Shown here in pieces: positions 1-5,289 of a stretch of 5,289 bases of DNA. The notes below the pieces were generated by a model. The model was given only the letters and a program-made list of their open reading frames with translations. It was not told the DNA's origin and made no database searches. Origin of the DNA: an uncultured Peptococcaceae bacterium (GTDB lineage Bacteria > Bacillota > Dehalobacteriia > UBA7702); contig CALFRX010000323.1 of NCBI GenBank assembly GCA_937919295.1, positions 1 to 5,289 on the forward strand, given 5' to 3'. The first letter of the stretch is position 1; the number at the start of each line of letters is the position of its first letter. The position numbers were made by a program, and so were the translations under genes.

Positions 1-249
1 GATCAGCACCTGGACAGCACCGACACCTTCCATTTTGGAGAGGGTTTCGGCCAGCTCCGCCTCGGTGGCCGCGAAATAATCATCTCCCTGGGGGGAAGCA
101 GCGCTTTCACTATTTGCCGCGACGCTCTTTTTGCCGACCGCGACACCGTCGCCGATAATCATCAGCACCGCGGCGGCGATGGCCAGAACCGCTAAGATCA
201 GCAGTTTTTTCTTATCCTTTTTGACGATGTGCATCATCTCAGCCTTCAT
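1..249 (-). CDS. spoIIIAG: Stage III sporulation protein AG, N-terminal part (truncated by window edge)
   Basis: The first 83 codons of SpoIIIAG are present and the frame is open to the window edge. The product starts MKAEMMHIVKKDKKK, followed by one hydrophobic segment at about residues 16-33, an alanine/serine-rich linker, and the start of the extracytoplasmic domain with ELAETLSKMEGVGAVQVLI at residues 65-83. That piece resembles the family's conserved 'L...L..IEGVG.V.V' stretch. In the known system SpoIIIAG is a mother-cell bitopic protein that forms a large ring in the intermembrane space of the SpoIIIA-SpoIIQ channel. The ATG at 249 is chosen because an AAAGGGG-type Shine-Dalgarno lies about 8 nt upstream; in-frame ATGs at 237 and 234 are alternatives. 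The start overlaps the spoIIIAF stop by 11 nt, which suggests translational coupling. Identification rests on the position after spoIIIAF plus this N-terminal pattern. Confidence 0.9.
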   Translation of the reverse strand, partial: MKAEMMHIVKKDKKKLLILAVLAIAAAVLMIIGDGVAVGKKSVAANSESAASPQGDDYFAATEAELAETLSKMEGVGAVQVLI

Positions 250-748
250 CGCTGTCGCCCCTTTCAAACTTAACTTTAATCGTTTTTCCCGCCATGCCGT
301 AGTTCTCCGCCAAAAGATCCTTGATCTCCGCCGTCATGACCACTTCATCGACGTTTTTTGTATGAGTCACCACCACCGACACCGACTGAAACGCTTCCTG
401 ATCCATGGTCACCGCGGCGGCAAAGTCGCAATCTGCGTAGAGGGCCTCGAGACGGCCCTCGATATCGGCGGCGATCTGCCGGGCGGCTTCGGCGTACACG
501 TCTCCCGTTTCGGCGTCGGCTTCGATATCCTCCACATATGCTTCACTCAATTGGGAAAAATCAATATCGGTGAGGTCGGTTCCCGTCCATAATGTGATCA
601 GCGGATTCAGCATCACCGCCATAAAATAGAGGCCGAAAACAAGCTGTACCGGTTTTTTCACGGTACTTTCCGGCAAAATCATATCGCAGAAGGCCGCCAG
701 CACACCGATAACCACCAGGTCTTTTACCATATTTGTGAGAAAATCCAT
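239..748 (-). CDS. spoIIIAF: Stage III sporulation protein AF
   Basis: This 169-residue protein has two membrane segments (about residues 9-25 and 34-54), separated by a loop with the family-typical pattern ILPESTVKKPVQLVFGLY (24-41), then NPL at 48-50. A soluble domain of about 115 residues follows, with an acidic helical stretch (60-105) and a beta-alpha-beta-like end (122-161, including VSVVVTH and TIKVKFERG). SpoIIIAF is a mother-cell membrane protein of the SpoIIIA-SpoIIQ complex, and its soluble domain has a ring-building fold like those of AG and AH. At 169 residues it is shorter than the roughly 200-residue Bacillus subtilis protein, mostly in the soluble part. The ATG at 748 follows a GAGGGCGGG ribosome site that overlaps the spoIIIAE TGA stop; the gap to spoIIIAE is 9 nt. 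The 3' end overlaps spoIIIAG by 11 nt. Assignment is firm from the two-helix pattern and operon position. Confidence 0.93.
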   Translation of the reverse strand: MDFLTNMVKDLVVIGVLAAFCDMILPESTVKKPVQLVFGLYFMAVMLNPLITLWTGTDLTDIDFSQLSEAYVEDIEADAETGDVYAEAARQIAADIEGRLEALYADCDFAAAVTMDQEAFQSVSVVVTHTKNVDEVVMTAEIKDLLAENYGMAGKTIKVKFERGDSDEG

Positions 749-757
749 AACCCGCCC

Positions 758-1903
758 TCAACGGAACATCATCGTCACACTGCTTAAACCGATAATGCAA
801 AAAATGAGAAAAAAGAACAGCAAACCCGCAGCGGCCACAATAGCGAAGAGCATGATCAGCACCGAGGAAAAATCGCTCAGCGTTGCCACGAACTCGTTAT
901 CCCCGAAGGGCTGGAGCACAGCGGCGGCCAACTTAAACAAAAGCGACATCAGCAAAATACGGATGGCCGGCAGGGCAATGACCATGATCACGGCGACAAT
1001 GCCGAAAATGCCGATGCCGTTTCGCAAAAGCAAACCGGCTCCGAGCAGGGAATCAAAGGCGTCGGCAAGGTAACCGCCGACTACGGGAATGAAATTACCC
1101 GTGGCCATTTTCACGGTTTTCAGTGTCAGACCGTCGATGGTGCCTGCGGCAAAGCTCTCCAAACCGATGATGCCGGTGAAAATCGTCATCATCAGACCGA
1201 GACAAACGAGAATCACGTCGCGGATCAATTGAAACAGTTTCTGAAAGGAAAAGGCCGGCGAAAGGTGGGCGGTGACGGCAAGTACCGCCATAATCAAGAC
1301 GAGAGGCAGAAAGAACCGCTCTGTCAGACCGAGGAAAATGCTGATCACCGCTAAGATCGACGGCTGTACCACCGCGGCGGAGACAGCGCCGCCGGTGAGG
1401 GCGAAAGAGCTTAGCAGCACCGGTAAAACAGCGCAGAGAAAATCCGCGGCTTGATGAATGGTTTCACTGCCCAGATCAAGGGCGATGCGAAAGGTCTTCA
1501 CCGCTACCAAGATAAAAGCGAGAAAGATCACCCACTGACCGACTTTGGCAACGCCCTTGCCCTCAAAGCATTCTTCAAAAATATGAAAGATCGCGGCGGT
1601 CATCCCTAACAGCAGCAACTGTCCCAGCAGAGACATAAAAGTACGGGCTTCCCGAAAAACCCAGGCCAACAAGGCTTGAAAGACTGCGACAAGGTCAAAG
1701 GAGAAGTCGCCGCCGCGAAAATTATCGTAAAGCTCCTTTAGGGAAACGGAAGGCATCAGCTCCGCCAAAGCGGCGTCAAGTTCATCGACAGCCTCATTCA
1801 AATCGCGAAGATCCGGTTCCGCAACTGCCTCCGCCGCTACGGCGGGCAGCGGAAACAGGAACAGCATCATGATGATCAGGGAAAAAATAACCGTCCCGCG
1901 CAT
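758..1903 (-). CDS. spoIIIAE: Stage III sporulation protein AE
   Basis: This 381-residue polytopic membrane protein is close to the roughly 400 residues of Bacillus subtilis SpoIIIAE. It opens with a signal peptide (hydrophobic core about residues 5-17, then PLPAVAAEA around 18-26, a plausible signal peptidase I site after AVA). A charged extracytoplasmic stretch follows (29-66), then many hydrophobic segments, at about 90-108, 122-140, 151-172, 178-193, 198-214, 228-247, 296-316 and 346-372. The most diagnostic piece is residues 262-297, with TVKMATGNFIPVVGGYLADA then LLGAGLLLRNGIG, the best conserved part of the family as I recall it. SpoIIIAE is a membrane component of the mother-cell channel needed for late forespore gene expression; its biochemical role is unknown. 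The ATG at 1903 has GAGAGGCGG just upstream, starting in the spoIIIAD stop region, with a 9-nt gap. No frame disruption is seen. Confidence 0.96.
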   Translation of the reverse strand: MRGTVIFSLIIMMLFLFPLPAVAAEAVAEPDLRDLNEAVDELDAALAELMPSVSLKELYDNFRGGDFSFDLVAVFQALLAWVFREARTFMSLLGQLLLLGMTAAIFHIFEECFEGKGVAKVGQWVIFLAFILVAVKTFRIALDLGSETIHQAADFLCAVLPVLLSSFALTGGAVSAAVVQPSILAVISIFLGLTERFFLPLVLIMAVLAVTAHLSPAFSFQKLFQLIRDVILVCLGLMMTIFTGIIGLESFAAGTIDGLTLKTVKMATGNFIPVVGGYLADAFDSLLGAGLLLRNGIGIFGIVAVIMVIALPAIRILLMSLLFKLAAAVLQPFGDNEFVATLSDFSSVLIMLFAIVAAAGLLFFFLIFCIIGLSSVTMMFR

Positions 1904-1912
1904 AACCGCCTC

Positions 1913-2305
1913 TCAATCAAAAACCGCGATGATCGTTGTTAAAATCGTCTCAAGGAGGGGCACGGTCATGACCATGATCACCATTTTCGTGCCAATCTCG
2001 ACTTTTTGGGCCAGTCCCGCTTCACCAGCGTCACGGCAGATCTGCCCCGCAAACTCTCCGACATAGGCGATGCAGACCACCTTGACCACCAGGGTCAAAT
2101 AATCCGTGGACAACCCCGCTTCCCCGGCAATATTGCCGATGACGGAAAAAAGATTCGCCATATAAGGCAGGATTTTCAGTAAAATCAACACGCTGCCGCA
2201 AAGGATCACCAGTAGGGCGACGGCAGGCAGCTGACTGCTTTTCAGATAGACGGCCACAGTCAGAGCGACGAGAGATAGTGCTACGATATAAAATACGACT
2301 TCCAT
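1913..2305 (-). CDS. spoIIIAD: Stage III sporulation protein AD
   Basis: This 130-residue membrane protein is nearly the same length as Bacillus subtilis SpoIIIAD. Four hydrophobic segments are visible, at about residues 3-20, 27-47, 68-86 and 105-127. Between the last two lies the family hallmark YVGEFAGQICRDAGEAGLAQ (81-100), continuing into KVEIGTKMVI. With SpoIIIAC it is a small integral membrane part of the SpoIIIA channel; the two are related in sequence, and SpoIIIAC resembles the N-terminal half (compare ILLKILPYMANLF here with ALIKVIPYIVELF in AC). The ATG at 2305 is fixed as the earliest start by an in-frame TGA at 2309-2311. Its ribosome site is poor: AAGGG lies 11-12 nt upstream, and an out-of-frame ATG at 2312 sits between. 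The gap from spoIIIAC is 15 nt. Confidence 0.96.
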   Translation of the reverse strand: MEVVFYIVALSLVALTVAVYLKSSQLPAVALLVILCGSVLILLKILPYMANLFSVIGNIAGEAGLSTDYLTLVVKVVCIAYVGEFAGQICRDAGEAGLAQKVEIGTKMVIMVMTVPLLETILTTIIAVFD

Positions 2306-2320
2306 GCCTCATCGCGCCCT

Positions 2321-2521
2321 TCAGTAAAAATACATGACGGATTCTACCTTTTCAAAGAGTTCCACAATGTAGGGAATCACCTTGATCAGTGCAATGGTAA
2401 TCCCCAAAAACAAGGTCAGATAGGCATATTCTTCCCTACCCGCCTGCTTTAGCAGGAGGTGGATCACCGTTACGGCGATGGCCAGTCCCGCCAGAAAAAA
2501 GATGATGCCGAAATCCCCCAT
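2321..2521 (-). CDS. spoIIIAC: Stage III sporulation protein AC
   Basis: This 66-residue protein matches the family length (68 in Bacillus subtilis). It has two membrane helices, about residues 4-24 and 33-53, joined by a short polar loop with KQAGREEYA (25-33), corresponding to the family's 'G+.EYA' turn. The end is amphipathic (VELFEKVESVMYFY). It is a small mother-cell membrane protein of the SpoIIIA-SpoIIQ channel and pairs in the operon with the related SpoIIIAD. The ATG at 2521 has a good GGAGG site 6 nt upstream, and the gap to the spoIIIAB stop is 15 nt. Small size and the two-helix pattern alone would be weak evidence, but the turn motif and the position between AB and AD make the call secure. 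Confidence 0.95.
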   Translation of the reverse strand: MGDFGIIFFLAGLAIAVTVIHLLLKQAGREEYAYLTLFLGITIALIKVIPYIVELFEKVESVMYFY

Positions 2522-2536
2522 ACATTGCCTCCGTCC

Positions 2537-3052
2537 TTACAGCACCGTCAGCGCCGCGGCAAAGCCGAAAAGCCAGCCGCCGGCGCCGATCACCTTACTC
2601 CATTTCTTTTCGTTTCTTTCCGCTTCCTTCAGGGCTTCTTCTCCCTGCCGCAGGATATATCTGAAATTCTTCAACTCGTTTTTCAAATCGGTGACGCCCA
2701 ACTGCACGCCGAAACGTCCCATCCACTCCATATCCCGCTTTGTCAGCGCGAGATTTTCCCGGCCACAGGCGAGGGCGTCATGAAAGGCAGATTCCCCGTC
2801 GATGGCCTGTTCCTTTAACAACTGTGCCGTATGGAGAAAAACAGAGCGCATTTCCCCTTTCATCCGTTCCCCGGCCCGGAGAAAGCAAAGATCCAAGGAC
2901 GGGGCGGCGTAGGTGATTTCCCCCTCGATGAGGCGAAGGCCGAAAAGAAAATTCTCGATTTCTTCCCGTCGTTTTTTCAGGTCGTTACACAGCACAGTGC
3001 CGATGAGGCCGGCTGCGGTCACAATCAGGAGGAACAAAATTACTTTTATCAT
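2537..3052 (-). CDS. spoIIIAB: Stage III sporulation protein AB
   Basis: This 171-residue protein matches Bacillus subtilis SpoIIIAB in length. It has an N-terminal membrane segment (about residues 2-21), a helical cytoplasmic domain (23-150) rich in charged residues, and a C-terminal hydrophobic segment (about 153-171). The start of the soluble part, NDLKKRREEIENFLFGLRLI (23-42), leading into EGEITY, is the characteristic SpoIIIAB pattern. The domain is distantly related to the GspF/PilC platform proteins of type II secretion and type IV pili, so it probably links the SpoIIIAA ATPase to the membrane channel. The ATG at 3052 is supported by a strong AAGGAGGGG site 10 nt upstream. The first 68 nt overlap the end of the spoIIIAA reading frame; the SpoIIIAB N-terminus looks normal, so any anomaly is in the spoIIIAA tail. 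Confidence 0.95.
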   Translation of the reverse strand: MIKVILFLLIVTAAGLIGTVLCNDLKKRREEIENFLFGLRLIEGEITYAAPSLDLCFLRAGERMKGEMRSVFLHTAQLLKEQAIDGESAFHDALACGRENLALTKRDMEWMGRFGVQLGVTDLKNELKNFRYILRQGEEALKEAERNEKKWSKVIGAGGWLFGFAAALTVL

Positions 3053-4019
3053 AGAAAGGATTCCCCTCCTTCATTCCGCGGAGATAGACGGCCTCTATTG
3101 TACCGGGGCCGCACCTTCGGGAAAGATGTACGAGGCGGCCAAAAACGCCGTCTTTGATCAACCCGGAAACCACAGGGCGGCCGGTAAGTTCCGCCCAAGA
3201 ACCGGCGTGTACCGAAAGCAACAGCCGAATGCCGGAACGTACGGCTTCGGTCACGGCATAGCGGTCTTCCTCACCGCCGATCTCATCGGTGACGATAACG
3301 GCGGGAGAGAGGGAACGTATCGCCAAAAGCATTCCCTCGCTTTTGGGAAAGGCATCCAAAACGTCGGTGAGATCGCCGATATCAAACCGGGCTTTGCCCA
3401 TGAAGGTGGCGGCCAATTCCGAACGCTCGTCGACAACGGTCACATTGTGGGGAGGATACGGCGGACTGCCGCTGGATAAAAGCCGTGTAAGATCTCTTAA
3501 AAGCGTGGTCTTGCCAGCGCAGGGCGAGGAAAAGACGAGGGTATTTTCAAAGCCGTTCGCCCCGTAGAGGTAAGGCAGGAGTTTTTCGCCACCGCCGCGA
3601 ATCTCTTTGGCCACCCGGTAATTCAATGAAGTGATCTCCTTTTGCGTCTTTACCCTCCCGGCGCTTAACACCGCTTTTCCAGCAACCCCCACGCGGTGGC
3701 CGCCGGGAAGCGTGATATAGCCCCGGCGCAGTTCCTCTTCGAGGGCGTAAACGGAGGAGGCGGTTACCAGCCGCCAGGCTTCCTGCATGTCCCCTTCTTC
3801 CACGCAAAAAGCTTGTCCCCTTTCGTCCGTGAGGCCGCCGTCGCCGAAAAAATGAAGCTCATTTTTGAGCAAAAGCGCGATGGGCTGTCCTATGCGCAGC
3901 CGGATCTCTTCCACCGCGCAGAGAACATCGCGATCACAGGCATCCATTAGCGTATTAAGGCGCTTAGGCAGGTATTTGGTTAACAGGGAAAAGCGTTCTA
4001 AGCCGTTTTCCGCTTTCAC
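2985..4019 (-). CDS. spoIIIAA: Stage III sporulation protein AA, secretion-type ATPase
   Basis: This 344-residue AAA-like ATPase is related to type II/IV secretion ATPases and would power or assemble the SpoIIIA-SpoIIQ channel from the mother-cell cytoplasm. The N-terminal domain carries EEIRLRIGQPI (37-47) and EEELRRGYITLPGGHRVG (94-111), both family hallmarks. The P-loop is at 164-172 (SSPCAGKTT), VVDERSELA at 195-203, DVLDAFPKSEGMLLAIRS at 219-236, Walker B-type VIVTDEIGG at 241-249, a SVHAGS segment at 269-274, and LSRRCGPGTIEAV at 299-311 near the conserved end. The start is GTG at 4019, backed by AAAGGGG 7 nt upstream. It is longer than the roughly 307 residues of Bacillus subtilis SpoIIIAA. 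Part of the excess is a C-terminal tail, and about residues 323-344 are encoded over the start of spoIIIAB in another frame. It is the first gene of the operon. Confidence 0.96.
   Translation of the reverse strand: MKAENGLERFSLLTKYLPKRLNTLMDACDRDVLCAVEEIRLRIGQPIALLLKNELHFFGDGGLTDERGQAFCVEEGDMQEAWRLVTASSVYALEEELRRGYITLPGGHRVGVAGKAVLSAGRVKTQKEITSLNYRVAKEIRGGGEKLLPYLYGANGFENTLVFSSPCAGKTTLLRDLTRLLSSGSPPYPPHNVTVVDERSELAATFMGKARFDIGDLTDVLDAFPKSEGMLLAIRSLSPAVIVTDEIGGEEDRYAVTEAVRSGIRLLLSVHAGSWAELTGRPVVSGLIKDGVFGRLVHLSRRCGPGTIEAVYLRGMKEGNPFYDKSNFVPPDCDRSRPHRHCAV
3063..3071 (-). promoter_or_regulatory. Ribosome binding site of spoIIIAB inside the spoIIIAA frame
   Basis: The minus strand reads AAGGAGGGG, 10 nt before the ATG at 3052. 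It lies wholly inside the spoIIIAA coding sequence (codons for M-K-E-G, residues 316-319). It is the strongest Shine-Dalgarno in the operon, and it decides the spoIIIAB start despite the unusual overlap. Confidence 0.85.
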
Positions 4020-4026
4020 GATAACA

Positions 4027-4033
4027 CCCCTTT
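4027..4033 (-). promoter_or_regulatory. Ribosome binding site of spoIIIAA
   Basis: The minus strand reads AAAGGGG, followed by 7 nt and then GTG at 4019-4017. The good spacing supports this GTG as the start; the next in-frame ATG (residue 25) has no comparable support and would remove N-terminal residues. Confidence 0.75.
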
Positions 4034-4091
4034 CTATATAAGCTATGAGGAACGGTAAAAGGATAGAACGACTTCAAAATAGAAAAAAAGA

Positions 4092-4120
4092 TTGACCGAA
4101 GACGAAAAAAGTATTATTCT
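4092..4120 (+). promoter_or_regulatory. Putative sigma-A promoter of the ABC transporter genes
   Basis: TTGACC (4092-4097, five of six consensus bases) is followed by a 17-nt spacer and TATTCT (4115-4120, four of six). A better -10-like TATTAT lies at 4112-4117, but its spacing would be only 14. The predicted transcript would start near 4127, just before the ribosome site at 4141-4146. Inferred from consensus match and spacing only. Confidence 0.55.
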
Positions 4121-4140
4121 TATATTGGTATATCATTTAA

Positions 4141-4146
4141 AGGAGG
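4141..4146 (+). promoter_or_regulatory. Ribosome binding site fixing a TTG start
   Basis: AGGAGG (within AAAGGAGGTG) is a near-perfect Shine-Dalgarno and lies 7 nt before the TTG at 4154. This is the reason for accepting the rare TTG start of the ABC ATPase gene. Confidence 0.85.
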
Positions 4147-4153
4147 TGTCGTC

Positions 4154-5203
4154 TTGCTTGCCGTCAGTTTAAATCAGGTGTCTAAAAAATACGGCAGAAG
4201 AATCGGTATTCGCGGCATTGATCTCACGGTCAACAGAGGTGATATTTTCGGACTCATTGGCCCTGATAACGCCGGGAAATCCACGATACTCAGAATTTTG
4301 ATGAATTTTGTTTTCCCTTCCGACGGTGAAGTTACCATTTTCGGCTTAAATGTGACGAAAGAGGCGAAAGAGATCAAAGAGGACGTGGCCTACGTTCCCG
4401 GTGAAATCTACTTCTATCACAACATGAAGGCTGGAAAATATATACGCCTCACCATGAAGATGCATCATCAAAAAGACAAGGAACGTTGTGATGAGCTAAT
4501 CAAACTTTTTGAGATCGATCCGAAGGAAAAATTTGAGGTGATGGACAGAAGCGATCAGAAAAAAGTCGCCCTCGCCGCCGCCTTGAGTATCAAACCGAAA
4601 CTGCTTTTATTGGACGAGCCCACCCGTGGACTCGACGCTGCGATGAAAAACCGTCTGTATCAGTATCTTACGGAAATGCAGGCAAACGGAACCACCATCA
4701 TCATCACCGGCCGGGATGCCGAGGAAATATACGGGCTTTGCAATCGGATCGCCATCATCGAAAACGGCGAAATCACCGTTGACGACAAAGCTTTTGCCCT
4801 GGAAAATCCCGACTATTTCAAAGATAAATTTAATTTTTCCGCAATATCCGACGATGCGGCCGCAGCGGAAATTACCGCTGCTGTCTTGGAAGATACCATC
4901 GTCATGCTGCCCGATGACTTAGACACGCCAAGGGAAACCGCTTACGACGGCAAGGCCGAGGACAGTTCCAAAAATTATAAAAACATTACAATGAAATCTA
5001 CCGGTTTTGACAGAGATGCCTTTTTAAATATCGGAGCCAAAATTATCAGGGAAAAAGCCGGTAAGATCGTCATAGAATACAGCGGCGACCTTAGCGTTCT
5101 CGCCAAGTTGCTCTACGATCTCAACATGGACGACATTCGCATCAGCAGTAAAGATTTGCAGGAAGAGTTCCTGCCCTTTTATGAAGGGGGTGAAAACGAA
5201 TGA
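4154..5203 (+). CDS. ABC-2 type transporter ATP-binding protein with degenerate signature motif and H-loop
   Basis: This 349-residue cytoplasmic ATPase subunit has a nucleotide-binding domain at about residues 1-215 and a C-terminal accessory domain. Walker A is GPDNAGKST (36-44); a Q-loop region AYVPGE (79-84) has Pro where many homologues have Gln. Walker B with catalytic Glu and D-loop is LLLLDEPTRGLD (150-161). The signature segment, expected around 130-138, reads MDRSDQKKV instead of an LSGGQ- or YSKGxKQ-like motif, and the H-switch position is Arg187 (TGRDAEE) instead of His. The C-terminus (about 280-349) ends in IVIEYSGD...IRISSKDLQEEFLPFYE, like the accessory domain of ABC-2 drug or multi-component exporters. 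An acidic linker (about 245-275) precedes it. The start is TTG at 4154, with a near-perfect ribosome site. The last codons overlap the permease gene by ATGA. The substrate is unknown. Base composition looks lower in G+C than the spoIIIA genes. Confidence 0.9.
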   Translation: MLAVSLNQVSKKYGRRIGIRGIDLTVNRGDIFGLIGPDNAGKSTILRILMNFVFPSDGEVTIFGLNVTKEAKEIKEDVAYVPGEIYFYHNMKAGKYIRLTMKMHHQKDKERCDELIKLFEIDPKEKFEVMDRSDQKKVALAAALSIKPKLLLLDEPTRGLDAAMKNRLYQYLTEMQANGTTIIITGRDAEEIYGLCNRIAIIENGEITVDDKAFALENPDYFKDKFNFSAISDDAAAAEITAAVLEDTIVMLPDDLDTPRETAYDGKAEDSSKNYKNITMKSTGFDRDAFLNIGAKIIREKAGKIVIEYSGDLSVLAKLLYDLNMDDIRISSKDLQEEFLPFYEGGENE

Positions 5204-5289
5204 CCGTATTTCATCTTGACTTCAAAAGGAAAATCGGCGAACTGATCACCTGGACGATTATCGTCGGCGCCATCATTGCCATTATGATG
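5200..5289 (+). CDS. ABC-2 type transporter permease, N-terminal part (truncated by window edge)
   Basis: Thirty codons are visible, beginning MTVFHLDFKRKIGELITWTI and running into a hydrophobic segment (IIVGAIIAIMM) to the window edge. A short cytoplasmic amphipathic start with basic 'FKR' followed by a Trp-Thr-Ile-led membrane helix is typical of ABC-2 export permeases. The ATG at 5200 overlaps the TGA of the upstream ATPase gene (ATGA), and AAGGGGG at 5184-5190 lies 9 nt before it, so translation is probably coupled. Co-transcription with the ATPase strongly supports a permease role; the subfamily and substrate cannot be judged from 30 residues. Confidence 0.8.
   Translation, partial: MTVFHLDFKRKIGELITWTIIVGAIIAIMM

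Larger units (their letters stand above)
4020..4153. promoter_or_regulatory. Divergent intergenic region between spoIIIAA and the ABC transporter genes
   Basis: This 134-bp AT-rich spacer must hold the promoters of both divergent units. For spoIIIA, a sigma-E promoter is expected from established knowledge. Two weak sigma-E-like candidates are visible on the minus strand. One has TTCTATC (4062-4068), 14 nt, then CATAGCTT (4040-4047), but it would place the transcript start almost on the ribosome site. The other has TGATATA (4129-4135), 13 nt, then AATACTTT (4108-4115), giving a leader of roughly 80 nt and overlapping the transporter's -10 element. Neither is a strong match to the sigma-E consensus. 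No hairpin terminator or riboswitch-like structure is apparent. Confidence 0.45.

Noticed and set aside
131..592. Plus-strand open frame of 153 codons opposite spoIIIAF/spoIIIAG
   Set aside because: It is antisense to two clear genes; the His/Arg-rich product looks like a shadow of the GC-rich coding strand.
1..1000. Recurrent ATGATCAGCACC-like strings (near 1, 154 and 852)
   Set aside because: They fall within coding sequence and encode similar hydrophobic residues (such as VLIM stretches) on the minus strand; spacing is irregular, so they are best explained by codon use and not a repeat family.
735..1073. Plus-strand open frame of 112 codons opposite spoIIIAE
   Set aside because: The Lys/Met/Ala-rich product mirrors the hydrophobic codons of spoIIIAE read in reverse; no family pattern is visible.
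2031..2312. 93-codon minus-strand frame overlapping spoIIIAD
   Set aside because: It is out of frame with spoIIIAD, which has a full family match; the product has no recognisable pattern. Kept only as a possible competing start.
2913..3479. Long plus-strand open frame (188 codons) opposite spoIIIAA/spoIIIAB
   Set aside because: It lies antisense to well-supported spoIIIAA and spoIIIAB, lacks a convincing ribosome site, and its product (low complexity, rich in Arg, Gly and Pro) shows no recognisable domain.
4121..4133. TATA-TTGG-TATA near-symmetric sequence as a possible operator
   Set aside because: It is too short and AT-rich to stand out from the surrounding spacer; no second copy is seen.

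Overview
The window is a slice of an endospore-forming member of the Bacillota, most likely a Clostridia- or Negativicutes-type lineage. This is inferred from gene content: six complete genes of the spoIIIA operon and the start of a seventh lie on the minus strand. The exact taxon cannot be read from the sequence.

Minus strand, read right to left from 4019 to 1: spoIIIAA (GTG start, secretion-type ATPase), spoIIIAB, spoIIIAC, spoIIIAD, spoIIIAE, spoIIIAF, then the first 83 codons of spoIIIAG, cut by the window edge. Order and approximate sizes match the known operon. Gaps are only 9-15 nt, or the genes overlap (AA/AB by 68 nt, AF/AG by 11 nt), so this is one tightly coupled transcription unit. 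From established knowledge, the products build the mother-cell half of the SpoIIIA-SpoIIQ channel across the septal membranes of the engulfed forespore. SpoIIIAA would be the cytoplasmic ATPase, AB a GspF-like platform protein, AC/AD/AE polytopic membrane proteins, and AF/AG ring-forming proteins. spoIIIAH would be expected just outside the left edge.

Plus strand, 4154 to the right edge: a divergent two-gene ABC-2 type transporter cassette, made of a 349-residue ATP-binding subunit with a TTG start and the first 30 codons of a membrane permease that overlaps it by ATGA. This part looks lower in G+C than the spoIIIA genes. The ATPase keeps Walker A, Walker B and the catalytic Glu, but its LSGGQ-type signature is unrecognisable and the H-switch His is replaced by Arg.

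The 134-bp AT-rich space between the two units (4020-4153) must hold both promoters. A sigma-A-like TTGACC-17-TATTCT is visible for the transporter; only weak sigma-E-like candidates are visible for spoIIIA. No RNA genes, CRISPR arrays, mobile elements or clear terminators were seen. No wholly new system is evident. The main oddities are the degenerate ATPase and the long spoIIIAA/spoIIIAB overlap.
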